From positions 1-39,014 of the forward strand of contig NZ_JAAMQU010000024.1 in the NCBI RefSeq assembly GCF_013522925.1: a DNA stretch of 39,014 bases, given 5' to 3'. Under the pieces are notes generated by a model, which saw only the letters and a program-made list of their open reading frames with translations, ran no database searches and was not told the origin of the DNA. Source of the stretch: Pseudomonas japonica. Its GTDB lineage: Bacteria; Pseudomonadota; Gammaproteobacteria; Pseudomonadales; Pseudomonadaceae. Positions 1-5,988 of this stretch are shown here, piece by piece. How positions within the stretch are numbered: position 1 is the stretch's first letter; every line of letters starts with the position of its first letter. A program made the position numbers and the translations under genes.

Positions 1-1111
1 GGTCGCAGCCGATGATGTTGGCGTACACCATGGCCTGCTGGACCACGCCATCGACCTCGGCGGCATGGATGGACAAGGCGCCGACCAGCACCGTGGGCAT
101 GTTGTTCATGATCGAGGACAGGAAGGCAGTCAGCAGCCCGGTGCCCAGCGACGCGCCCCAGAGGCCGTAGCCGGCAAAGACGTTGAGCAGGTGCGCGATG
201 TAGTCGGTCAGGCCCGCGTTTTTCAGGCCGTAGATCACCAGGTACATGCCCAGGGAGAAAATCACCACCTGCCAGGGTGCGCCCTTGAGCACCTTGCCGG
301 TGTTGATCGCATGACCCCGGGCCGCGATCACATACAACACGAAGGCGCACACCGCTGCGATGGCACTGATCGGCACGCCCAGCGGCTCGATCACGAAGAA
401 GCCGATCAGCAGCACCGCCAAGACCCACCAGCCGGCCATGAACGTTGGTCGGTCGCGGATCGCCTCATCAGGGTGATGCAGCTGCGCCAGGTCGTAGGTA
501 TTGGGCAACTCCTTGCGGAAGAACCACAGCAGCATCAGCAAGGTCGCCGCCACGCTCACCAGGTTCACCGGGACCATGATCGAGGCGTACTCGCTGAAAC
601 CGATGTTGAAGTAGTCCGCCGAGACGATGTTAACCAGGTTGGACACCACCAACGGTAAGCTCGCCGTGTCCGCGATAAAGCCGGCCGCCATGACAAAGGC
701 CAGGGTAGCGGCCGGGGAAAAGCGCAACGCCAAGAGCATCGCGATGACGATCGGGGTAAGGATCAACGCGGCGCCGTCATTGGCAAACAGGGCCGATACC
801 GCGGCGCCCAGCAGAATGATGAACGCAAACAACTTGCGTGTGCTGCCGCCTCCCCAGCGCGCGACATGCAACGCGGCCCATTCGAAAAAGCCGGCCTCAT
901 CCAGCAGCAGGCTGATGATGATGACCGCGATGAAGGTCGCGGTAGCATTCCAGACGATGTGCCACACCTGGGGGATGTCGCCCACGCTGACCACACCGGT
1001 CAGCAAGGCCAGCACGGCGCCAAAGGTTGCGCTCCAGCCTACACCCAGCCCCCTGGGTTGCCAGATGACGAGCACGATAGTGGCTATAAAGATCAGTACG
1101 GCAGTCAGCAT
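1..1111 (-). CDS. arsB: Arsenite efflux permease ArsB, N-terminal 370 codons (runs off the left edge)
   Basis: This is an inner-membrane carrier that exports arsenite or antimonite, alone or with an ArsA ATPase (none is seen here). The minus strand reads continuously from ATG at 1111 to the edge without a stop: MLTAVLIFIATIVLVIWQPR at the start, then many hydrophobic helices. Family motifs visible include LFANDGAALILTPIV, FIADTASLPLVVSNLVNIVS, and SIMNNMPTVLVGALSI followed by VYANIIGCD at the edge. The full family length is about 428 residues, so about 58 are missing. arsR lies 25 bp upstream, so the two form one operon. The ribosome site before the ATG is weak, which suggests translational coupling to arsR. 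A matching 3' piece of arsB lies at the opposite edge (38897-39014). Confidence 0.95.
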   Translation of the reverse strand, partial: MLTAVLIFIATIVLVIWQPRGLGVGWSATFGAVLALLTGVVSVGDIPQVWHIVWNATATFIAVIIISLLLDEAGFFEWAALHVARWGGGSTRKLFAFIILLGAAVSALFANDGAALILTPIVIAMLLALRFSPAATLAFVMAAGFIADTASLPLVVSNLVNIVSADYFNIGFSEYASIMVPVNLVSVAATLLMLLWFFRKELPNTYDLAQLHHPDEAIRDRPTFMAGWWVLAVLLIGFFVIEPLGVPISAIAAVCAFVLYVIAARGHAINTGKVLKGAPWQVVIFSLGMYLVIYGLKNAGLTDYIAHLLNVFAGYGLWGASLGTGLLTAFLSSIMNNMPTVLVGALSIHAAEVDGVVQQAMVYANIIGCD

Positions 1112-1136
1112 TTCGGTCACTCGGTTGGGACGTGAT

Positions 1137-1499
1137 TCAGCTGCACACGGCCTGATTGACGGGACGGTCGTTCATGCCGCACAGGCGTTTGGCCTCGGTT
1201 TCCAGCCATTGCTGATTGGCGTCCACGACGTCTTTGAGCACGGCAGTGACCCAGGCGGGCAACTCGGGATGCAGGCGGTAGTACACCCACTGGCCCTGGC
1301 GGCGGTCCATCAGCAAGCCGGCCGAACGCAGCAGGGCTAGGTGACGGGAAATCTTGGGCTGGTTCAGGTCGAGCGCGGCGGTAAGCTCACAGACACACAA
1401 CTCGCCCTGGCTCACGATCAGCAAGGTGATTTTGGTCCGGGTATCGTCGGCAAGGCATTTGAATAACGCGGTCGGGGTCATGGCGGTTAGGGCAGACAT
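1137..1499 (-). CDS. arsR: ArsR, arsenite-responsive repressor
   Basis: This winged-helix repressor of the ars operon comes off its operator when As(III) binds. The product is 120 residues with the arsenic site ELCVCEL (Cys35 and Cys37), a recognition helix around LNQPKISRHLALLRSAGLL, and the wing QGQWVYYRLH. The frame stays open upstream to 1586, but the start is placed at 1499. A GGAG lies 6 bases before this ATG, the protein then has the usual family length, and the extra upstream codons would lie in the AT-rich promoter/operator. arsB follows after 25 bp. Expected regulation is autorepression. Confidence 0.93.
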   Translation of the reverse strand: MSALTAMTPTALFKCLADDTRTKITLLIVSQGELCVCELTAALDLNQPKISRHLALLRSAGLLMDRRQGQWVYYRLHPELPAWVTAVLKDVVDANQQWLETEAKRLCGMNDRPVNQAVCS

Positions 1500-1510
1500 G
1501 ACAGGCTCCA

Positions 1511-1556
1511 TCACATATGAGAATCCAAATATACGCATTTTCAAATATATGAGATA
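1511..1556 (-). promoter_or_regulatory. ars promoter/operator region
   Basis: This AT-rich stretch lies directly upstream of arsR and contains repeated elements. CAAATATA occurs at 1526-1533 and 1542-1549, and ATATGAGA at 1515-1522 and 1547-1554. ArsR operators of the Pseudomonas type are AT-rich with interrupted dyads, so this is the likely repressor site. The exact -35 and -10 are not clear by eye. Confidence 0.6.
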
Positions 1557-1584
1557 GCGAATGTTTGAGCGATCTGACAGAAAC

Positions 1585-1612
1585 AAAAAACCGCCCTAAA
1601 AGGCGGTTTTCG
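1585..1612. terminator. Bidirectional intrinsic terminator between dmeF and arsR
   Basis: AAAACCGCC and GGCGGTTTT form a GC stem (ccgcc 1591-1595, ggcgg 1602-1606) with a 6-base loop and A/T runs on both sides. It would stop leftward transcription from dmeRF before the ars promoter. Confidence 0.85.
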
Positions 1613-1664
1613 TTCCAGTGGGGGTAGTTGCTCTTCGGGGCAGCTACCGTAATGGACAGGGTAA

Positions 1665-2630
1665 TTACGCTGTAGACGACACGGCTCGATACTCAACAGT
1701 GAGGTGGCCGACTTCGTGGACAGGCTTCAACCGCTCACGGATGCTATCTGCGTCCATGGTGGATTCACCAAGCACGCTGACAATGGCGGCATGAGCCGCT
1801 GGGCCGACGCGCCAGACATGCAGATCGGTAATTTTGGCATCACCGGGCTGTTCAACCAGCTCGCGGATTTCTGCCGCAACGTGCTGGTCCGTCTCATCCA
1901 GTAGAACACTGGCGGTAGCCCTCATCAGGCTCCATGCCCACCGTGCGATCACAATGGCTCCGACGACACCCATGGCCGGGTCAAGCCAGACCCACCCGAG
2001 GTAGCGCCCAGCCAGTAGGGCGGCGATGGCCAGGACAGACGTTAGGGCATCGGCGATGACGTGTACGTAGGCAGACCTAAGGTTGTTGTCAGTGCCTTGG
2101 TGGGCCTTGTGATGAGCGTGGTCATGGTCGTGGTGGTGGTCATGGTCATTACCATGGTGGTGACCGTGCCCCAGCAACACCGCGCTGAGGACGTTCACGG
2201 CCAGGCCCACAATGGCGATGAGGGTGGCGGTTCCAAATTGAACATCCGCAGGCTGGAGCAAGCGAATCACGGACTCTATGCCTACCCCCAAGGCGACCAG
2301 CCCCAAAATCAGGGCCGAGGCAAAGCCTCCCAAATCACCCACCTTGCCCGTGCCAAAGCTATAGCGCACGCTGGATGCATGGCGCTTGGCATACGCGTAT
2401 GCGCCGGCAGTGATACCCAGGGCGCCGGCATGGGTTGCCATATGAAAACCATCCGCGAGCAGGGCCATGGAGCCGGTGATGTACCCGGCTGCAATCTCTC
2501 CGATCATCATGACGACGGTGAGCATCACGACCCAGAGGGTGCGTTTTGCATTTTCATCGTGTGTTGATCCGAGGAAGACGTGCTCGTGTGTAAATCGGGT
2601 ACTGCTGTTCATATTCAGGCCTGCGTTCAT
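1665..2630 (-). CDS. dmeF: Cation diffusion facilitator, DmeF-type Co(II)/Ni(II) exporter
   Basis: This inner-membrane CDF-family antiporter exports divalent metal, most likely cobalt and nickel. The N-terminus HEHVFLGSTHDENAKRT and the metal-site helix LLADGFHMATHAG are typical of DmeF. A second site motif, YVHVIADALTS, follows. A cytoplasmic His-rich loop at about residues 155-178 holds runs such as GHGHHHGNDHDHHHDHDH, and a C-terminal cytoplasmic domain includes ITDLHVWRVGP. The gene begins at ATG 2630, whose first base is the last base of the dmeR stop (TGATG), so the pair is translationally coupled. A GTG one codon upstream is also possible. The His2-Cys-His2 regulator next door supports Co/Ni over Zn. 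Confidence 0.9.
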   Translation of the reverse strand: MNAGLNMNSSTRFTHEHVFLGSTHDENAKRTLWVVMLTVVMMIGEIAAGYITGSMALLADGFHMATHAGALGITAGAYAYAKRHASSVRYSFGTGKVGDLGGFASALILGLVALGVGIESVIRLLQPADVQFGTATLIAIVGLAVNVLSAVLLGHGHHHGNDHDHHHDHDHAHHKAHQGTDNNLRSAYVHVIADALTSVLAIAALLAGRYLGWVWLDPAMGVVGAIVIARWAWSLMRATASVLLDETDQHVAAEIRELVEQPGDAKITDLHVWRVGPAAHAAIVSVLGESTMDADSIRERLKPVHEVGHLTVEYRAVSSTA

Positions 2631-2905
2631 CACTTGGAGTAGCGCCGAATGGCTTCTAAGAGTTCCTCGACGCCTTTATTGCGTTCCTGCTCACTCAATG
2701 CAGGGTTCGCCACGTGCTCCCTGGCGTGATCTTCAATGATTTCGTCCATCAGCCCATTGATGGCCCCGCGTGTGGCGGCCACCAAATGAAGGGTCTTTGC
2801 ACAGTCATGATCGGCTTCCAGTGCCCTTTCAATGGCTTGAATCTGTCCCGCGATCCGTTTGACGCGCTTGAGTAAATCGTCTTTGTTTGATGCCAAATGA
2901 GCCAT
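2630..2905 (-). CDS. dmeR: DmeR, RcnR/CsoR-family metal-sensing repressor
   Basis: The product is a 91-residue all-helical repressor of the CsoR/RcnR/FrmR family. The metal ligands can be read directly as His3, Cys35, His60 and His64. This is the H-C-H-H fingerprint of nickel/cobalt sensors such as RcnR and DmeR, not the Cys-His-Cys set of copper sensors. Other family marks are RVKRIAGQIQAIERAL and GAINGLMDEIIEDHAREHV. It is followed by dmeF with a 1-base overlap. The start ATG at 2905 abuts a G-rich operator, so repressor binding and the ribosome site nearly coincide. Expected action: apo-DmeR represses dmeRF, and Co(II) or Ni(II) releases it. Confidence 0.88.
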   Translation of the reverse strand: MAHLASNKDDLLKRVKRIAGQIQAIERALEADHDCAKTLHLVAATRGAINGLMDEIIEDHAREHVANPALSEQERNKGVEELLEAIRRYSK

Positions 2906-2927
2906 ACCATACCCCCCCTACCTATAT
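2906..2927 (-). promoter_or_regulatory. DmeR/RcnR-type operator and probable -10
   Basis: On the minus strand this reads TATATAGGTAGGGGGGGTATGG. It is a seven-G tract flanked by TA-rich arms, matching the G-tract operator style of RcnR-family repressors. A TATATA that could act as -10 lies just upstream. Confidence 0.65.
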
Positions 2928-3214
2928 AAAGAATGACATACGTGCATTTTCCGGCGCAAGGGGGACAGGCGCAGCATTCACTACTGCGCGTTCAGTGTTG
3001 AAGGGCCGCTTGCGGGTAGTTACGCCTGAGGCCAAGGAACAGGGTTACCGCCCTATGGCATTGCTTACGATCGGGCTATGACCCGGCTGCAGGTAGTGCT
3101 TTGCGCAGGTGACACAGCCAGGGTTTTCCACGATGGAGTCGCATAAGTCTTTATGTCGCTATCCGAAGGGAGGATCGCACCACACCATCATGAGCTGTCG
3201 TGCGTGGCTATTCG
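2928..3214. other. Intergenic stretch between dmeR and mntP
   Basis: About 290 bases with no convincing gene. It should hold the -35 of dmeR on its left side and the 3' end of the mntP transcript on its right. No strong hairpin with a T-run was seen. Confidence 0.5.
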
Positions 3215-3781
3215 TCACACCGCGGACAAGTGCTCATAAAGGATGGTCGACCCAACCGCCATCAGCACTACACCCCCGATGATCTCAGCTCGTTTACCCA
3301 CGACCGTTCCCAGCACGCGGCCCAGCATCATGCCGACCGTGACCATCACCGTCGTGGCCACACCGATAGCCGAGGCGGCAACCAGGACGTTCACATTGAC
3401 GAAGGCCAAGCCAACCCCGACGGCTAAGGCGTCAATACTCGTGGCAACGGCCGTCGCGGCCAGGATGAAAAACGAGTGCTGGTTGGGCTTCTCTTCCTCG
3501 GCTTCCTCGTGCTTGAGGCCGTTGTAGATCATGTGCACGCCCAGCGCCAACAGGAGGAAGAAGGCGATCCAGTGGTCCCAGTTTTCAACGTATTGGGCAG
3601 CGGCTTGCCCGATGACCCAACCTACCAGGGGGGTGATCGATTCAATCACGCCAAAGATAAGGCCGGTGCGCAGCGCTTCGGCAAAGCGTGGTTTATGGAG
3701 GCTTGCGCCCTTGCCAATGGCCGCTGCGAAAGCGTCCGTGGACATCGCCAGGGCAAGGAACAGAAGGGAAATGGGGCTCAC
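3215..3781 (-). CDS. mntP: MntP, manganese efflux pump
   Basis: This inner-membrane Mn(II) exporter has 188 residues and six predicted helices arranged as two related halves. The signature repeats are LALAMSTDAFAAAIGKG near the N-terminus and AVATSIDALAVGVGLAFV in the second half, each with the acidic residue in a helix that the family uses for metal transport. A short charged loop, HEEAEEEKPN, separates the halves. The start is GTG at 3781, and no strong ribosome site precedes it. A yybP-ykoY riboswitch lies immediately upstream, the known control element for mntP, so manganese should induce expression. Confidence 0.93.
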   Translation of the reverse strand: MSPISLLFLALAMSTDAFAAAIGKGASLHKPRFAEALRTGLIFGVIESITPLVGWVIGQAAAQYVENWDHWIAFFLLLALGVHMIYNGLKHEEAEEEKPNQHSFFILAATAVATSIDALAVGVGLAFVNVNVLVAASAIGVATTVMVTVGMMLGRVLGTVVGKRAEIIGGVVLMAVGSTILYEHLSAV

Positions 3782-3792
3782 GGTTAACGTCC

Positions 3793-3832
3793 AGTCGGGC
3801 TTTGAGTCAACGACACAACCACACGCCCGACT
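3793..3832 (-). promoter_or_regulatory. Candidate expression-platform hairpin of the Mn riboswitch
   Basis: AGTCGGGC and GCCCGACT form an 8-bp stem (3793-3800 with 3825-3832) between the aptamer and the mntP start, ending about 11 bases from the GTG. It has no T-run, so control of translation initiation is more likely than termination. This is inference from position. Confidence 0.5.
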
Positions 3833-3837
3833 TCAGG

Positions 3838-3958
3838 CATGGATGCATCGTCGGTCTCGCCAACCAGAGGGTGTTCGTGCCACGGCATGCTGCCGAGAAT
3901 GTTGACACGAACGCTCTATACCAGGTCTAGAGCAGGCTACTCCCCGACAAGGGGCGCC
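3838..3958 (-). ncRNA. yybP-ykoY manganese riboswitch upstream of mntP
   Basis: The leader read on the minus strand carries the conserved blocks of this class. CTTGTCGGGGAGTAGCC contains the GGGGAGUA core at 3938-3945. GTCAACATTCTCGGCA lies at 3891-3906, ATGCCG follows it, and GGTTGGCGAGACCGA lies at 3851-3865. The class binds Mn(II) and turns on Mn exporters, which fits mntP downstream. The boundaries are estimated by eye. Confidence 0.9.
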
Positions 3959-4044
3959 ACTATAGCGGCGTGAATGTAAAAAAGCATCAATAGGATCTGC
4001 CGGTTACCCATCACCCGATGGCGCGCGCGGACCTCAAGCCCAAC

Positions 4045-4060
4045 CTTACAGAAACGTAAT
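4045..4060 (+). promoter_or_regulatory. cop box 1 (CopR site) upstream of the copper-storage gene
   Basis: CTTACAGAAACGTAAT is one of five copies of the same dyad in this window. It lies 106 bp before the Cys-rich storage protein at 4167. Confidence 0.8.
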
Positions 4061-4166
4061 TAAACTCTAGAAACCCCTACCACCAGGCTGAGTCGGACCT
4101 CATGTGCCTTGGAAAAAGGCCTTGGATGTAAACGCGAGAATCGACCGTCAACCTCGGAGATAACTC

Positions 4167-4493
4167 ATGAACGGTGGTTATGATGATTGCATTGAGGAAT
4201 GCCTGCGCTGCGCCCTAGCCTGTGAGCGCTGCGCTTCAGCCTGCTTGCAAGAGCAAGATGTTCAAATGATGGCTAACTGCATAAAGCTGGACAGGGACTG
4301 CGCCGATATGTGCAAGCTCGCGGCGAGCCTGATGGCGCGCCAGAGTCCCCTAGCGAAGGAATTCTGTGCCCTTTGCGCGAAGGCCTGCAAAGCTTGTGGT
4401 GAGGAGTGCGGCAAGCATGACGCTGACCATTGCCAGAATTGCGCCAAGGCCTGCCACGCCTGCGCCCAGGCCTGCGAGGCCATGGCGGCTTGA
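4167..4493 (+). CDS. Cys-rich four-helix-bundle copper-storage protein (Csp3-like, DUF326)
   Basis: The product has 108 residues of which 19 are cysteines, spaced as CxxC and CxxxC along helices: Cys8, 12, 15, 19, 22, 26, 38, 45, 49, 67, 70, 74, 77, 81, 89, 92, 96, 99 and 103. This is the pattern of Csp proteins, whose four-helix bundle is lined with thiols that hold many Cu(I) ions. There is no signal peptide, so it should act in the cytoplasm, like Csp3. The ATG follows a good site (GGAGATAACTC). A cop box 106 bp upstream suggests copper induction through CopR. It stands alone, ending in a terminator region. The role as a buffer for cytosolic copper is inferred from the family. Confidence 0.88.
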   Translation: MNGGYDDCIEECLRCALACERCASACLQEQDVQMMANCIKLDRDCADMCKLAASLMARQSPLAKEFCALCAKACKACGEECGKHDADHCQNCAKACHACAQACEAMAA

Positions 4494-4687
4494 GTTCCGG
4501 TCCCGGCAAGGAGCATAAAGACCACGGAAGGGTTGCCGAGCCGACAGCGCGCGCCAGCATTACGGGCGATCAGGACGTAGAGCGTCAGGATGAAGGCCGT
4601 TCTGTCACCACAGGCTTGCATCAATAGTCGGCGCGGCAGCAGTTCTATGGCACGGTACTGCTATCGCGACCGGCAAATCGTAGGCAC
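4494..4687. other. Spacer after the copper-storage gene
   Basis: No supported gene. Short overlapping reading frames here lack ribosome sites and recognisable features. The stretch leads into the terminator at 4688. Confidence 0.4.
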
Positions 4688-4716
4688 AAAAAAACCGCCT
4701 TAGGAGGGCGGTTTTT
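4688..4716. terminator. Intrinsic terminator, bidirectional
   Basis: AAAAACCGCC and GGCGGTTTTT pair around a short loop, with A and T runs on both sides. It is nearly the same sequence as the terminator at 1585-1612. It closes the copper-storage transcript and could also stop leftward reading from the DUF305 gene. Confidence 0.85.
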
Positions 4717-4851
4717 GCCTCGAAGCCGGTCAGTCTTGCGCATTGGGTGGATACAAAAATCTGGTAAATGCGTATGAGTTCCAAGCCACCACCTCGACCT
4801 TGATTCATTCCTGTAAGGAGGGTCGAGGAAGCCGCTTGGTGTCAAAGCCGA

Positions 4852-4909
4852 GGTGATTTTTTATGCATTTCAGCCGCTCTGCTCGCGCTGACCCGCTAAA
4901 AAAATCACC
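4852..4909. repeat. Inverted repeat downstream of the DUF305 gene
   Basis: GGTGATTTTTT (4852-4862) and AAAAAATCACC (4899-4909) are perfect 11-bp inverted arms around a GC-rich 36-base centre. The place, just past the DUF305 stop, fits a long terminator hairpin. The ends also resemble those of a very small non-coding element. Not resolved. Confidence 0.5.
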
Positions 4910-4932
4910 ATGCTGCGAAAAACCAGTCATCG

Positions 4933-5328
4933 TCAGTGTTTGCCCAGCCAGGATTTTAGTTCCGCAATACTTTTGCTTTGCTCTTGTATATTTTTTTCAG
5001 CCATCTGTTTAATAGCAGGATCTTGAGTATTTTTAAGCACAATCCTGGACATGTCGATGGCGCCTTGATGATGTTCGACCATCATCTGAGCCCAGCTTTT
5101 CGACGGGTCAGGCGCCATACCACTCATCATCCCTTTATTCATCTTCTCCATCGCTTGCTTGTATTCTGTGGACGCACCTCCACCCGTCGTGACCGAAGCC
5201 ATATTGTCAGCACCGCCTTTCTCATTAAAAGCAGCATGAGAATCGTTGTTATCAGCGAACGACAAAGGAACTGAACTTAAAAAAAGAATACTTGTAAGAG
5301 CGACACCGCTTAGATGCTTATTAAGCAT
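4933..5328 (-). CDS. DUF305 periplasmic protein, CopR-box controlled
   Basis: The product has 131 residues. An N-terminal signal peptide (MLNKHLSGVALTSILFLSSV, cleaved near SFA-DNN) sends it to the periplasm. The body carries the DUF305 motif MMVEHHQGAIDMSR, followed by a second helical stretch ending in LKSWLGKH. DUF305 proteins are ferritin-like small helical proteins, often found in copper loci. Their exact chemistry is not settled. The frame is open to 5442, but that would cover the promoter. The start at 5328 is chosen because AAGAGGT precedes it and the signal peptide begins there. A cop box lies at 5444-5459. The gene is visibly more AT-rich than its neighbours, suggesting separate acquisition. 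Confidence 0.85.
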   Translation of the reverse strand: MLNKHLSGVALTSILFLSSVPLSFADNNDSHAAFNEKGGADNMASVTTGGGASTEYKQAMEKMNKGMMSGMAPDPSKSWAQMMVEHHQGAIDMSRIVLKNTQDPAIKQMAEKNIQEQSKSIAELKSWLGKH

Positions 5329-5443
5329 AGTAGACCTCTTGGCGAGCGTTATTCGATTGATATTTGTATCGGCTTCGGCAGTAAGAATATCCGACGTCTT
5401 CGGAAGGGTAGCTAAGAAAAGGGCGCTGGTAGGGTTTGCCACG

Positions 5444-5459
5444 ATTACATTTCTGTAAG
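5444..5459 (-). promoter_or_regulatory. cop box 2 (CopR site) upstream of the DUF305 gene
   Basis: ATTACATTTCTGTAAG on the plus strand is CTTACAGAAATGTAAT on the minus, identical to cop box 3. It lies 115 bp before the DUF305 start and could also serve the rightward small gene at 5656. Confidence 0.85.
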
Positions 5460-5655
5460 GTTTACGCGAAAAAAGCGCAGCCGTTGAAGCTGACCATTTC
5501 GTCTCAGTGGGCCAAGCGCTGGTTATAGCTGTCCAAACTGTAATCTTCCCCTCAGCTGTCTGAAAGGTACAGACCCTTAATATTGCCTCAGCGCCAAACG
5601 CGCTCCACCTGAACGGGCTAACCCTTACCGGGTACCTTGAACTGAGGATTTACCT

Positions 5656-5859
5656 ATGAATGCTGTCAAAATTCTTCTCGTTACCCTCGCGCTGGGCGCA
5701 TCTTCCTTGGCACTTGCCGAAGGTGGGAGTGAGCGGGTATCTGCTCGCATGGCCGAAGCTCGTGAGACGGCCATGACCGCCCATAACGCTAAAGCCGCTT
5801 CGCAGGAGGCTCCGGAAGTGGCGCAAGAAGGGCCAGAAACGAAGCCAAAGCATTGCTAA
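5656..5859 (+). CDS. Small exported protein, PtrA-like
   Basis: The product has 67 residues: a signal peptide (MNAVKILLVTLALGASSLALA) followed by EGGSERVSARMAEARE and a polar tail ending in Cys. The EGG-SER-RM start of the mature part resembles the N-terminal domain of the Pseudomonas copper-inducible small protein PtrA. That match is from memory of the family and not certain. GAGGATTTACCT precedes the ATG. It lies between cop boxes 2 and 3, immediately upstream of copA, and probably belongs to the copper response. The function is unknown; periplasmic copper binding or a regulatory role is possible. Confidence 0.65.
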   Translation: MNAVKILLVTLALGASSLALAEGGSERVSARMAEARETAMTAHNAKAASQEAPEVAQEGPETKPKHC

Positions 5860-5872
5860 CCGCTCTGGCAAG

Positions 5873-5888
5873 CTTACAGAAATGTAAT
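5873..5888 (+). promoter_or_regulatory. cop box 3 (CopR site) upstream of copABCD
   Basis: CTTACAGAAATGTAAT, a near-perfect dyad 100 bp before the copA start. It is identical to cop box 2 read on the other strand. Confidence 0.88.
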
Positions 5889-5988
5889 CGCCGTGTTGGT
5901 TAGGCTGTGCCACTCTTTGAGACGAATTCGTCCAAGTATTGTTTTCAAGCGCAACCGCAGTAGATTTTTCTAACTATCAGGCAGATAT

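Noticed and set aside
65..1340. Long rightward reading frames at 65-658 and 627-1340.
   Set aside because: They lie antisense to arsB and arsR, whose products are clear; the GC-rich codon pattern opens opposite frames.
1500..1586. Longer ArsR reading to 1586.
   Set aside because: The extra 29 codons run through the AT-rich repeated promoter/operator; GGAG before ATG 1499 and family length support the shorter form.
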